Positions 33,542 to 45,770 of a stretch of 64,000 nucleotides of DNA are shown here, piece after piece. Each line of letters begins with the position of its first letter. Position 1 is the first letter of the stretch. The position numbers were made by a program, and so were the translations under genes. The stretch spans positions 50,397,011 through 50,461,010 of the forward strand of contig CM051456.1 of the NCBI GenBank assembly GCA_028274465.1. The letters are read 5' to 3'. Under the pieces are notes generated by a model, which did not search any database, had not been told where the DNA came from, and saw only the letters and a list, made by a program, of their open reading frames with translations. The DNA is from Plantago ovata (Eukaryota; Streptophyta; Magnoliopsida; Lamiales; Plantaginaceae).

Positions 33542-36500
33542 TTGATCACAGGCTAGTCAAGCAAGGTGAAATCGACTTGCATGTTGGGAACGGCAATCCA
33601 GTTGAAGCCAAACGCGTTGGACGTAGCAAGATAGATTTACCTTCGGGACAATGTTTAGAACTTGATAATGTTTATTTTGTTCCATCCATTGTCAGAATAT
33701 TATTTCCATTCCATTGTTAGACAATATGGTTTTTTCCTTTCGATTTGCGAATAATACTTGTTATTTTTCATTAAATGATCAGTATTATGGAAAGGCTCGC
33801 TTGGTGAATGGTTTATATATTTTGCAAAGTAGTCTACCTTTATTGCAAATACATAACAAACAACCGTCTTCAAGTAGGAAGAATAATCCATCTTATCTAT
33901 GGCATTGTCGGCTAGGCCATATCAATGAAACACGGATTCAAAGACTAAGGAAGTTGGACTACTTAGAACCATTTGATTTTGAATCATATGGTACATGTGA
34001 ATCTTGTGTTAAGGGTAAGATGACGAACAAACCTTTTGTTGGACAAGGTGTTCGTGCCACTCGCTGCTTAGAGCTCATACATACCGATGTATGTGGACCG
34101 TTTAAAGTCCATGCGCGTGGGGGTTATCCTTACTTCGTTACCTTTACTGACGATTTCTCAAGGTATGGATATATTTATCTTATGAAGAATAAATCTGAGA
34201 CCTTTGGGAAATTCAAGGAGTTTAGGAACGAGGTCGAGAATGAATTGAACCTAAGGACAGTCACTCTTCGATCAGATCAAGGAGGTGAATACCTTAGTGA
34301 AGAATTTATCGACTACTTGAAGGAAAATGGAATTCAATCGCAATGGACTCCTCCTGGAACACCACAGTTAAACGGTGTGTCTGAGAGGAGGAATCGAACC
34401 CTGTTAGACATGGTAAGATCAATGATTGGATTCTCGACTCTTCCAATGTATCTGTGGGGATATGCACTACAAACTGCAATCTACATTCTGAACCGTGTAC
34501 CTTCTAAATCAGTGAAGAAAACTCCTTATGAGTTATGGAAGGGAAAGAAGCCTTCACTAGGCTATCTTAGACCTTGGGGCTGTCCTGCGATAGTCAAGCT
34601 GATGCTCACTGATAAGTTAGATGCCAGGGGTGTCAAAGTATATTTCTTAGGCTATCCTCGTCAGACGAGAGGCTATGAATTCTATCATGCTGAAGATCAC
34701 AAAGTGATCGTGTCTAGAAATGTGAATTTTTTAGAAGTTGAATACCTCGAAGAAGAGAGGTTAGATGATATGATAGAACTTGAAGAAATTCAAGACTTTG
34801 ACACGCGCGAACATGAGGTCTCTAAATCTTCTGATTTGGACTCAAGTTCAGTGGGAGCTTTCGAAGCAGACAAGGGTGATGATATGACACTTGCTAGGCA
34901 TGTCATAGTCAGTGGGAGTCCTGTGATTAGATCAACAGTTGAAACCACACCAATAGAACCCGTTGTCAACCAACCTGTGCAACAAGTTGCACAAGAGCAG
35001 CCTCCCGCAAGGGAACAGGGTCGCGCCCAACGACCAGCTGCATCAGTACCCACTGATAATGTTCGTGTTACACGAAGCCATAAAAGAAAAGCACCAGAAC
35101 AAGTCGAGCTCCGTAGGTCGAAGAGGATCCTAAGAGGACCTCAAAAGCAAAGCCTTATGATAGAAGACATCAGTGAACTTGATGTCGGTTTATCAGATCG
35201 GGAAGATCCCGAGACCTACAAAGAGGCAATAATTGATATTGACTCAGACAAATGTCCAGAGGCCATGGAATTGGAAATGGATTCAATGTACCAGAACCAA
35301 GTTTGGAACTTGGTAGACTTGCCCCAAGGGGTTAGACCAATTGGGTGCAAATGGGTCTTTAAACGAAAGACAAATGCCGATGGCAAGGTACAAACGCACA
35401 AAGCTAGGCTTGTGGCGAAAGGCTACACGCAAAGGTATGGCATCAATTACGATGAAACTTTTTCACCGGTAGCAAAATTGAATTCCATTCGAATTCTACT
35501 TGCGATAGCTGCCTACTATGATTATGAAATCTGGTAGATATAAAGACAGCCTTCCTCAATGGCAACCTTGAGGAAGTGGTCTATATGGTACAGCCGGAAG
35601 GTTTTATTAGTAAAACCAGGCCAACTGTTGTATGCAAATTACAAAGATCCATCTATGGGCTAAAGCAAGCGTCAAGGAGCTGGAATATCCGCTTTGATGA
35701 AGCTGTCAAATCGTTTGACTTCATCAGATGACATTTTGATCATGGGAAACAATGTCTCTATGCTAGAAGAGACTAAAGTTTTGTTATCAAGTACCTTCTC
35801 GATGAAGGACTTGGGTGAAGCGAACTACATTCTAGGGATCAAGATCTTTAGAGATAGATCCAAGAGGATATTAGGAATGACACAGTCCACCTACATCGAT
35901 AAAATACTGAAGCGTTATAAGATGGACGACTCAAAGAAAGGCTTTCTCCCAGCTAGGCATGGGATTGTCTTATCAGTTAAGGATGGTCCTAAAACTGATG
36001 AAGAAAGAAATGCAATGAGTCGTGTGCCCTATGCTTCGGCAGTAGGGTCTATAATGTATGCAATGAATTGCACAAGGCCCGATGTGGCATGTGCGCTTAG
36101 TGTCACTTGTCGACACCAACAGAATCCAGGAGTACCTCACTGGACTGCTGTGAAGAACATTCTTAAGTACCTTAGACGGACTAAAGAGATGTTCTTGGTG
36201 TTTGGTGGAGAACCAGAATTAAAGATGTCTGGGTATGTCGACGCTGGATTTGAATCAGACCCTGATGACTTTAAGTCACAGACAGGATACGTATTCAAAT
36301 TGAACGGAGGAGCTGTCTGTTGGAAGAGTTCTAAGCAAGCCATGGTTGCTGACTCATCCACAGAGGCCGAGTACATTGCTGCATCAGAAGCATCGAAAGA
36401 AGCTGTCTGGATTTCAGAGTTCTTGAAGGAATTGAGGGTTGTTCCTGCTCCCAGTCCAATAACGATTTATTGTGACAATACGGGCCCCGTCGCTCAAGCT

Positions 36501-36705
36501 AGGGAGCCTAGATCTACAAACAAGAACAAACATGTACTTAGAAATATCACGTTATACGTGAGATTATAGATAGAGGAGAAGTTAGTATAGAACGTGTCTC
36601 AACCACGGACAACGTGGCAGATCCTTTCACCAAGGTCTTATCAGTGGAAGTCCACTTAAGACATTATGCTAATCTGGGCATTCGGCATAAAGGTGACTGG
36701 CTCTA
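33542..36705 (+). pseudogene. Copia pol of C2: integrase, RT, RNase H
   Basis: After a frameshifted protease, a lost base near 33697 precedes a 607-residue open segment (33714-35537): GAG-pre-integrase ([15 protein letters not shown]), integrase ([32 protein letters not shown]), linker and RT start ([14 protein letters not shown]). There EIW is followed by TAG, because 4 bp are lost relative to C1 in the QMDVKTAFLN motif. At 35727/35728 a further 71 bp are missing, taking the residues before DD of YVDD. RT end and RNase H (YVDAGFESDPDD, ADSSTEAEYIAAS) continue to 36569, and a frameshift separates the last codons, which end with TAG at 36703-36705. Confidence 0.92.
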
Positions 36706-36710
36706 GTCCA

Positions 36711-36720
36711 AGTGGGAGAT
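36711..36720 (+). other. Polypurine tract of C2
   Basis: AGTGGGAGAT directly before the 3' LTR; the same sequence precedes the C1 LTR. It primes plus-strand DNA synthesis in this family. Confidence 0.85.
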
Positions 36721-38806
36721 AGATAGTGTATATGTCCTAGAGACAGTCCTTACTAAGGGCATGGTGCCTTATAGAGGGCATATATGTACTATTACACAGG
36801 TCAACGTAATATAATATATGTTTGTTGCATTTTACTATTGAGTATCGCTTTCATATTTATATTACACCAGGCTGCAGCATGTCATATCTTTATTACTGTC
36901 TGTATTGATATTAAACATGTCCCCTCGGATAGATGACCGATCACACAGTTAGTGGGAGCTATGTGAGTTATCATCTATCCCAAACTCTCCCTAGTCGAGG
37001 TTCATCTCGGATGCGGGGGTCTGAATGAACCAGACAAGACTAGTATGCGTGGAGGTTATACTTGTTGGAGCAAGTGTGAGCCTATCCCACGGTCACGGAA
37101 CGGATTGTTGGACAATCAAGGAACGTTCCCATAACTGCGCATAGTCGTTCGAAGAAGCTTTATCGAACAATGGAAGTACCCACCGGACACTCCCATCGAT
37201 GTATACTCTAAACCAAAGTGTCTATGGGAACCGGTGAGTTGTCGAAGTGATGCCATTCGTCTTTTGTACTTGCAGGACTTTATCATCACATTTGTTGCCC
37301 CATATCCTTGGTGGACCCGTCGATGTCAACTCTGAATAAGCAGCTGACCTAAGACACGATCCAGGATTATGGCTAAATACAAATGGGCGTGATAAGTGAT
37401 TCTGTGAAGGATTCATCTCTCAAGTGTAGCACAGGAGAGCACTGCTCATAGTCTGCATAGTTGTGTTGGTAAAGTCACTGGCCAGTGCGAATGATATATT
37501 ATGATGGTCATAAGTATATCTTAACCAAGCAACTCCCTGAGACGCCCGTGGATGTATTATTGGGATAGACACTTCATCGATCCTAGATACATTTGAGCAA
37601 GTCAGATGAAGGGACGTTACCATCGCCGCGTTGAGCGCGACAGGCTTCACAACGAAAGGGTTAGCTTTGAGAAACCTCTCAAATGTCCTCACGTATTAAT
37701 ATTGCAAATGGAACCGTCTAGGAATTCCATGTTGCCTAGTCTAGGACTTGCTTAAAACGGTGAGGCCCTATGGGTCACACTATGTGGTGATTCAGTCTAT
37801 CAGAATATCCTTGAAGATGGAATCGCAATTAATTTGGAATTAATTGTGATTGATGGATTATAATTGATTTGGAATTAATTATAATATTTGGTGGCTCAAT
37901 TAATGATTTGGAATTATTAATTGAATTGGCTAATTAATTGTATTTTATGTAAATACAATTAAAGATTATATTTTGGAAATATAATGGAAGTTTGATTAGA
38001 AAGGATATGTTAATTTAGAATTAACATATGCACTTGGGCAAAATCTACTTGGAGTTTGAATTGCCTTAGAACTATAAGTGGGTCTCAAAATTGGGACCCA
38101 CCTACTGTCCCTAGGAAGCGCACGCGCGCGCAGGAGCTGGGTAGGGGAAGGAGTTCGACTCCTTCCTCTATTAGAAGTCCAAGAGATAAGTTAGATTTTT
38201 CTGATTGAGTTTTAATTTGATTGGGAATGAATCTAGACTTGATATTGGTTTCCTTGTGCGATAAGAATTAGATTCTTATTCCTTTACGAAGTCTAATTGC
38301 TTATGCTTTAGGCTTCTATAGACTACTATATATAGTAGACTATTAGAGATAGTTTTGAACGCAGTTTCAGACATAGACTTTCACAGTCATTCTACCCAGT
38401 TTTCTTAGAGAAAATAAAAACTCTCCCCTCCTCTTAAGCCACCCGCGCGCGCGCCACCGCCGGAGGAATTGCCGCCCCGTCTTCTTGGTCACACAAAGAA
38501 TATCCTAGAATTCTTCCGATAGGCTGTTCATCCGTGGATACCAAGGTTGAGGTTCTAGGAGCTGGAAACTAACTCTTATTGTCTTGCAGATATAAGGAGT
38601 ATTGTAGATATCTTCGACTTCGACGAAGGAGAAGATACACCGGAATATTACGAAGACTTGGAAGCTGCTTTGGAAGTATGGTTAGTCTTCTAATTGACGT
38701 GTTTATATATATACGACATATGCATAATCAATTAACCTGTATGTTAAGAAAATTTTTGAAATTCCGCTGCGTAACCTATGGGTAACTCTGATCGTATTTT
38801 CTTACA
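36721..38806 (+). repeat. 3' LTR of C2
   Basis: 2086 bp ending TTTTCTTACA. The first base is A where the family has T (AGATAG for TGATAG). It keeps a 15-bp segment lost from the 5' LTR near 29929. TACTATATATAGTA recurs near 38326. Confidence 0.93.
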
Positions 38807-38919
38807 TCATTAATGGCAGTAACCATCTCATCACTAATGGCCTCAAGATGTAGCATCATGTTGTTTCGCCATTTTTCGTAGTTTTCCAGCTTCAGCAAGG
38901 GAGCATCTCCTAAAGACAT
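38807..38919 (-). pseudogene. Sirevirus gag, N-terminal piece
   Basis: On the minus strand ATG at 38919-38917 opens MSLGDAPLLKLENYEKWRN and runs to the C2 insertion. The frame continues across the target duplication into NDGPIKITK at 28837 before a frameshift. Only about 100 nt separate this ATG from the primer site. Confidence 0.85.
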
Positions 38920-39017
38920 CTTGTCACCAAAAGACTACCAAACTGATCAAGTGAGTGTGATTTACGGAAAGCACCTAAGGGGATCTAGGTTCAGTGCTGA
39001 AGGTTAAAGAACCTCCA

Positions 39018-39029
39018 GCTCTGATACCA
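39018..39029 (-). other. Primer binding site of the Sirevirus
   Basis: TGGTATCAGAGC on the minus strand, two bases after the LTR end CCAACA; complementary to initiator methionine tRNA. Confidence 0.92.
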
Positions 39030-39031
39030 CT

Positions 39032-40611
39032 TGTTGGTCCCTTTAAACAACAAGAAAAGACTAGAGGGGGGGGGGGGTGAATAGTGTTTTCAAACTTTCG
39101 TCGTTTAAAAACTTTCTCAGCAAGTACTTATTACTTTTCAGTAATGAGTTTGCTGATACTTAACTTTCTCAGCAAGCGCAAGTTACTTCTCAGTAACTAG
39201 GTTTGCTGATACTTAAAATCAATGAGCGGAAGTCTTTGATACAATAAGTGCTTTGTCAGTAAGTGATAGTTTCAGCAAGTGATGTGAGTAACTGTGTACA
39301 GAGAGATATGCTTTGCTGAAAACTAAGTACAGTAAGTAAATCACACAAACACTTTTTATAGTGGTATCTGAGAGTGGCGTAATCTCTCAACTAATCCACT
39401 TTGTCCTTTCTAGGACTGAATCCACTAAGATCAGTTTGAGGTTCCTTACAACACCTATCTAGAGCGATTCAAACAGAAACCAAAGCACACTTGCTTCGTT
39501 TCCAACCTAACTAGAGAACGAAACCTTGTTCTCCACCAAACTTGGGACTTTTAATCAGCAACACTATGCTCGATTAAGTTCCCCCTGAATATCACGCCTG
39601 AAAGGGTTTATTTTCAGTTAGAGAGGTTTGGGATGAGAAAACTTAATTATAACTTATTCAGTTACAACAAGTAATCTATGAAACAAAACTTTGAATACTT
39701 TGCAGTAAACAAGTTTGATTGTTTCTGGTGTCAAGACTTGTTCTTGTTCGAAAGAAAGAAAAAACACTTAACTAATTTCTTAGCCGTGTAAGTTCTACTT
39801 CTTCACAAGTAGCTTTTTCAAGCTTTAAGTCTTGGAACGGATCAATGGCAGTAAAGAGTATTGAAGGGTATGTGAGTTTTAAGCACAAGTGAGAGTTTGA
39901 TCACTTTGTTGACACACTTCAACTCTTTGCCGGATGACCTCTATTTATAGTGAAAACAAGGAGCCGTTTGAATTTCAAATTCTAAGGCTTTTGTTCCTTA
40001 AGATGTCACTATCTTGCTTTTGTAATTTCAGCAGCGTCCTTGTTTGTCTTCTAGTCTTCATGTCCTTCGCGTGCATGCTTTGCATTTAATGCTCATTTGA
40101 ATGAAATTCAAACAGTAACATTGGAGCGCAAATACAAGTACTTTCAGCAAGAGGTCACAAATGTTCATCAACAAGTGGTCAGTCTCAGTTTCAGCAAGCA
40201 CAACCTACTCTGTCGTTTAGATTTTCACTTATGCAATGCTGTTGCTGAAGTTTCCACTTTCTGGGCAACATGTGCCTTTGTAGATAACAGTCTTCAGAAA
40301 TCTTCTAGTCTTCAGATCTTCGAAATCTTCAAGTTTCTGAGCGGTTCCTAAATGCTTCAATAGTTTGTTTGTGAAAATAAAGTACATCATCAGCAAATGC
40401 TTCAATAGGTTGTATTTCTTTTCAGACAACAAGATACATCATAAGCGGTAAAACTAACCTATCTAGCACCTACTCTAAGTCATCAGCAAACGTTTCTCTT
40501 TTACAATGTCCTTAAAATTCTAAATTCCTATGGACGTTAAGAGTACTATTTACTGGACTTTCCTTAATTTAGCATGGTTAATTGCTCATCAAAATTACAA
40601 GTTTCCTAACA
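39032..40611 (-). repeat. 5' LTR of the Sirevirus
   Basis: 1580 bp; on the minus strand it begins TGTTAGGAAAC and ends GGGACCAACA. The TATA box CTATAAATAG lies at 39941-39950 (minus). Near its 3' end it holds small inverted repeats built from TTGCTGA/TCAGCAA and TTACT/AGTAA, words that recur throughout this element, and a run of G at 39067-39078 on the plus strand. Confidence 0.9.
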
Positions 40612-42053
40612 TTATTACTTTTCAGTAATGAGTTTGCTGATACTTAACTTTATCAGCAAGTACTAGTTACTTTTCAGTAACGAGTTTTACTGGTACTTAA
40701 AAACAGAGTGCGGAAGTCTTTATACAGTAAGTGCTTTTCAGTAAGTACAAGTTTCAGCAAGTGAGCAGAGTGACAGTGTACAGATAGATAAGCTTGCTAT
40801 AAACTAAATGCAGTAAAGTAAATCAAACAAACACTTTTTATAGTGGTATCTGAGAGTGGCGTAATCTCTCAACTAATCCACTTTTTCCTTTCTAGGACTG
40901 AATCCACTAAGATAAGTTTGAGGTTCTTTACAACACCTATCTAGAGCGATTCTTCAGAAACCAAAACACTCTTGCTTCGTTTTCAACCTAACTAGAGAAC
41001 GAAACCTTGTTCTCCACCAAACTTGGGACTTATAATCAGCAACACTATGCTTGATTAAATTCCCCTGAATTTCACTCCTGAAAAAGGGTGTTTATCAGTT
41101 AGAGAGGTTTGGGATGAGATGACTTGAGTATAACTTATTCAGCTACAACAAGTAATCTAAGAAACAAAACTTTGAATACTTTGCAGTAAACAAGTTAAGT
41201 TGTTTCTGGTGTCAAGACTTGTTCTTGTTCGAAAGAAAGAACACTTAAACTAATTTCTTAGCCGTGAATGTTCTACTTCTTCACAAGTAGCTTTTGTTTC
41301 AAGCTTTAAGTCTTGGAACGGATCAATAGGCAGTAAAGAGTAAGAAAGATGAGTGTTTAAGCACAAGTGAGAGTTTGATCACGTTGTTGACACGCTTCTA
41401 CTCTTTGTCGGATGACCTCTATTTATAGTGAATCAAGGGAGCTGTTTGAATTTCAAATTCTAAGGCTTTGTTCCTTAAGTTGTCACTATCTTGCTTTTGT
41501 ACTTTCAACAACGTCCTTTATTTGTCTTCTAATCTTCATGTTCTTCGCATGCTTACTTTTGCATTTAATGTTCATTTGAATGAAATTTAAATATGAACGT
41601 TGGAGCGCAAATGCAAGTACTTTCAGCAAGAAGGTCACATATGTTTTTTGGCAAGCGGTCAGTCTCAGTTTCAGCAAGCACAACCTACTCTGTCATATAG
41701 ATTTTCACTTATGCAAGCTGTTGCTGAAGTTTCCACTTTCTGAGCAACATGTGCCTTTGTAGATACCATCTTCAAAAATCTTCTTAAGTCTTCAGTCTTC
41801 GAATTCTTCAAGTTTCAGAATGGTTCTAGTATTTCAATAGTTCGTTTGTATAAACAAAGTACATCATCAGAAAAACTAAAGCACCTAACTAGTACCTACA
41901 CTAAGTCTTCAGCAAACGTTCCTCTTTTACAATGTCCTTAAAATTCTAAATTCCTATGGACCTTAAGAGTACTAGTTACTGGATTTTCCTCAATTTAGCA
42001 TGGTTAATTGCTCATCAAAATTACAAGTGTATATGTATATATATTTTCCTCAA
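40612..42053 (-). repeat. Older Sirevirus LTR remnant
   Basis: Homologous to the neighbouring LTR from its position 39129 onward, in the same orientation, with TATA box CTATAAATAG near 41420. It lacks about 95 bp at one side, as expected if the younger element was inserted into it at TTATT. Its other end is degenerate: ACAAGT is followed by a TA-rich insertion and TTCCTCAA before CACTA sequence, where an intact LTR would read ACAAGTTTCCTAACA. Confidence 0.85.
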
Positions 42054-43439
42054 TATAACCAAGGTTTGCTTATTGATTTACCTATTATTTACTGGTTGTT
42101 TGGGGACCATGCTGCCAACAAACTTAGCAAGATTCTGAGGAACAAGATGATCCCAACGCAAGAGGGTGAGTTAATAATCGTACATTAGTTACCTAATTGT
42201 TTGTGTGCTGTGAGTGGTATGTTAGCCACTTTGTGTGAGTGGAATGTTAGCCACTGTACTTGGGTGATATGTTAGTCTCCATTGTTATAGTAAAATATAG
42301 GACAATGTGATTGGTATGTTAGCCACTATATGTGAGTCGTATGTTAGCCACTGAACTTGGGTGATATGTTAGTCACCGATATAATTGTTGTGTTATGTTA
42401 CCGTTGTTATACTCGAATGTTCTCAAGTGTTCATACGTATATTTTTGGCTGTTTATTTATAATTTTGTAGAAACATTACTTCCTTCCGAAAGTTTTAATG
42501 TGGGACCTTTGGTGGAGCTTCAACGCTCATGGTAGTGCCCTTTACAAGAATCTGAGTCATGGTCTGAAGATCAAATCTGAATCGGGTCAGCCAAAACCCG
42601 AATGGCTAGGAGATGGCATTTGGGAGGTGTGGAAGGATGTTGAGCTGACCCGAGAGTCCAGGCACATGCTGAGAAGAACAGTTAGAACATGAATGCGAAG
42701 CCGGCTGATGGGACCAGGACCTTGGTGACACACCGTTTTGGCTCTGAGTCGATCGCTACATCAAATGTGAGGAGGAAGGTAAGTGTATTAACTTTATGAT
42801 TTTTTCATTATTCTTATACTTGTTATTTACTTCAAACTTTCAAACTAAGTATATTATGTTTTCATGTGTCATTCAGTTGGAGGAGAAGGAGAGTCTTCTC
42901 TTCAGCTTGTTCAGCAGATCTCAGACGGGCAAGGACGGAAATGGTTGTGTACTCAGGCAGAGGAGATTGCTGTAAGTTCAACAATACATGTGTTTATGAA
43001 ATACGGATGATTTCATAACTAATTAAACACATAACTAACACCTTGCACTCTTGATTTATCATTTCAGGCGGCCTACGAGGCTAGGATTTGTGATCAGGAT
43101 CTCACTGTTGAGGAAATAAATGACATTTTCCTCGAGGTGAATCCTCCAAACGAGAAGGGTTGTCGCATGGGACTGGGGAGTGCGGCATCTACCGCTGGGC
43201 TAGGCTCGAGGCCAGCGCGTGCCCATGGTACCGGTTCATCACGTGCCACGTCATCTACTTCTTCTGCTCGAGAGCATACCCTCTTACTTCAGTTGCAACA
43301 GAAGGAAGAGGAGATGAAGAGGAAGGATGAGGAGATGAGGAGGATAGCTGCGGTGCAGGCTCAACAACAAGCTATGGTCGCTGAGGTGTATGCGAAGCTG
43401 GGGTTGCCACCACCACCACCGCCACCACCCTCTCCATGA
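42054..43439 (+). pseudogene. CACTA second gene, Transposase_24-like, 3' exons
   Basis: Exon-like blocks in order: FGDHAANKLSKILRNKMIP (to about 42165), an intron-like stretch with hairpins, LMWDLWWSFNAHGSALYKN with KPEWLGDGIWEVWKD (42498-42690), a block related to the left copy's THRFGSESIA, another intron-like stretch, EEKESLLFSLFSR, and a last exon from about 43069 (AAYEARICDQDLTVEEIND, then NEKGCRMGLGSA). A Glu/Lys/Arg/Met coiled coil (QLQQKEEEMKRKDEEMRR) and a proline run ending at the TGA at 43437-43439 close the protein. The layout fits Transposase_24 genes of CACTA elements. The 5' exons are missing. Confidence 0.75.
42213..42377 (+). repeat. Hairpin repeat in CACTA intron, right copy
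   Basis: Same repeat as at 11028-11187, opposite strand: stems AGTGG/CCACT around TATGTTAG at 42213-42230 and 42238-42255 (loop AATGTTAG), and GGTGA/TCACC at 42360-42377. Three other units are damaged, for example GGTGA/TCTCC at 42263-42280. Confidence 0.8.
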
Positions 43440-43742
43440 TCCCCTAGCCTTTTGATTCTCTCTATTTCTATTTTCTGCATGAATATTGTGTACGATATGA
43501 TGTTACTCTGGATTAGTATTGTACGTATGATTATTATTATATGTAGGGAGGGTTTCGTTACATTTATTACGATTTTTTAGATCATTTTCGGTTTATTTGG
43601 TCTATAATAATTTGTGAAACAGGTTGCTTTATTTGAACAGGTTGAATTTGATTTTGGTAGGCATTATTTTAATATAAAATATTTTTTATAACAAAATTAG
43701 GGCCCTGGCCACACCACCACGTGAAAAGGAACTAGAGTTAGA
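43440..43742. other. CACTA 3' flank of the gene
   Basis: AT-rich sequence after the stop codon. Presumably 3' UTR and subterminal DNA of the transposon. No gene, and no GACGGA-type subterminal repeats. Confidence 0.5.
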
Positions 43743-44262
43743 AGAGAACTAACAAAAAATACTAGAGTTATATACACAATCGAATAAGAAGTTCCCTTAC
43801 TACGTTAATGAGCAAGTTAAAGATTCCATTGAAACTAACCTTTCCATTGCCCTTACTAACTAGATGATTCATTCATCCACTTTCTATTGCTTTAAGTAGA
43901 TGAAAGATACAATCCCATGTAAAGAATGTGTTGTATGTCTTCCTTTTATCGAGAACAACAACTAAATCACTAGATTAGTTAGATTGCTATATAGAGTGTT
44001 CCGTTATGATATCAGTTTCGCAAACATAGGAGAGAACTAACAACAAGTACTGGAGTTATATACACAATCGAATAAGAAGTTCCCCTACTTCCTAAATGAG
44101 CAAGTTAAAGACTCCATTGAAACTAACCTTTCTATTGACCTTACTAACTAGATTAGTCGTTTAGTGATTCATTCATCCACTTTCTATTGCTTTAAGTAGA
44201 TGAAAGATACAATCCAAAGTAACGAATGTGTTGTATGTCTTCCCTTTTGTTAGAATAACTAC
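43743..44262. repeat. ~288-bp tandem repeat, units 1 and 2
   Basis: Unit 1 starts AGAGAACTAAC at 43743 and unit 2 at 44031 (period 288). Unit 2 breaks off near 44262 at ACAAGATC. Units contain GAGCAAGTTAAAGA, CATTCATCCACTTTC and ATATAGAGTGTTC. They continue at 45771-46227 after an interruption. Not coding. Confidence 0.88.
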
Positions 44263-44458
44263 AAGATCGACGAATCAACATTTTATCCGTCGCAATAGAT
44301 CATTAATTCGTCGATAATTCGCTAGCCACCAACGTTGTAGCGATGGATTTTTCATCCGTCGCTATTTTTACCGATCCGTCACTGTGCCTAAATAGCGACG
44401 GATCGGCGTCAAACAGCGACGGATGGATCCGTCGCTGTTTGATGGATCCTTTGTAGTG
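44263..44458. mobile_element. CACTA-type terminus with GACGGA repeats
   Basis: Repeated, inverted copies of GCGACGGATCC/GGATCCGTCGC words, ending GGATCCTTTGTAGTG; read on the other strand this starts CACTACAAAG. Subterminal repeats of this kind and a CACTA start are hallmarks of the superfamily. It may be the 3' end of the right copy or a small separate non-autonomous element; AACTACAAGATC at about 44257 could be its worn other end. Confidence 0.7.
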
Positions 44459-45770
44459 CCAAGGTAGTCATGCTCTGTTCTGCTCTTATTCGTTTTAATT
44501 TTATTTTCTATTTTAGACAATTATGCCCCTACTCGAATCTGACCGGACCCTTTTACCCCGCTGCTTCGACCTGACCCAAAATTGGAACTCTAACTTTACC
44601 TTAAGAGTGAAACGAGACCGTTTGAAACTGAATCGAGACTGTTTGAATTCTGGATTGGGACTGAGTTGACTGATAGAGATGATTAGTAGTTTTATGGTTT
44701 TTATGTGGACTATTATGCAATTTCTGAAAGTTGTGGAGTTAATGTATGATTTTTGAAACTTGAGAGTTTTTTTTTTTCAGCAATTGTTTTCTAGAGGGTG
44801 TAATGGTAATTTCATTTTATTTTGGACTAAAACTGTAAGGTTACGTAAAATTTGGGAAACTGAACTGAAGTATGTGGGAAGTATGATTCGGTTTTGCAAA
44901 GTACTTAGCGACCTTTTCCTCTGTCATGTACTGACTCTTCTGCAGGATTTTTACTCGGTTATCCGAGCACTGTATCGTTCTTTTACTGTTTGTATTCTGT
45001 CTGTTTGTGTATTCTGTTTGATGTCTGTTCTCGATCCTTCGAGCATTGTTGTCTGGGCCGGTCAATTAGGTTATAATTAGGTAGACTTGGATAGTGTGGA
45101 CTATCGAGTTTATTTGGTTATTTCCTAGTCTATTCCCTTTTAGATTCGAGATAGAAGTCGCTGAGGTCTATTGGGGGGATCTATTTCCCCAAAGTACACG
45201 GGGCTCTGTCTATCTAGAGAAGGCAATCTCTGGAGGGGGTTACAAGGTCAATATGGGAGTAGGAGCAATAAGGCGGGCTGCACCAATAAACTTTGTCTGA
45301 TCTGTTGTCTGTCTGTCTCATCTGTTATGTTATCTATTTCTATCTATTGTCTTATGTGTTACGAATTCATTTTCTTTTTAAAAACTATTTATCTTTTCTG
45401 TCTGTTAACTTTTCGAACCTCACTAAGATCCTTTATCTCACACTCTTTCTGTTTTCAAAATTCCTTCCTTGTAGATTCTGCTGAACGAGACCAAGTCTAG
45501 GCGTCCAGCGACTGAGAGTTGGGTTTGGGATCTCGTGGGTTTTTATTTGCTAGAAATAATATGAAAAACTCTTTCATCTTCATTGTTTGTTCGTTTTAAA
45601 ATTGAAACTGAGTTTATTTGTCGTTGTTTCTATTATACTTTAAATTTACAAGCTCATTTGAGCACCAAAACCCGTTTTCTCATCATTTATTGAAGAATGT
45701 TACCTTTGAATTTTAAAAATTACTTTATTTTCGAAGGAAATATTTTATTTTAAAAATCCGTACCGTTACA
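44459..45770. other. 1.3 kb of unidentified, possibly LTR-like sequence
   Basis: No convincing coding sequence. Ends GTACCGTTACA at 45770, where the tandem repeat resumes. TGTAGTGCC near 44452 could be an LTR start and TTACA an LTR end, and the texture resembles a solo LTR of a chromovirus, but no target duplication is visible. Several ORFs of 60-110 codons here have no motif. Confidence 0.35.

Larger units (their letters stand above)
42054..44458 (+). mobile_element. CACTA transposon, right copy (3' part)
   Basis: Plus-strand 3' part of a CACTA element related to the left copy. It starts inside the second gene at the old Sirevirus LTR, runs through the gene end at 43439 and reaches a CACTA-type terminus reading TTTGTAGTG at 44450-44458. 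It is uncertain whether the segment at 43743-44262, made of tandem repeats also found outside, belongs to the transposon. Confidence 0.7.

Noticed and set aside
42054-44458. Right CACTA fragment as the missing half of the left CACTA copy
   Set aside because: Both copies contain the same second-gene segment and hairpin intron with many differences, so they are separate elements.
44760-45500. ORFs of about 60-109 codons (for example 44760-45080)
   Set aside because: No start context, motif or homology I recognise; sequence looks like an LTR or worn repeat.
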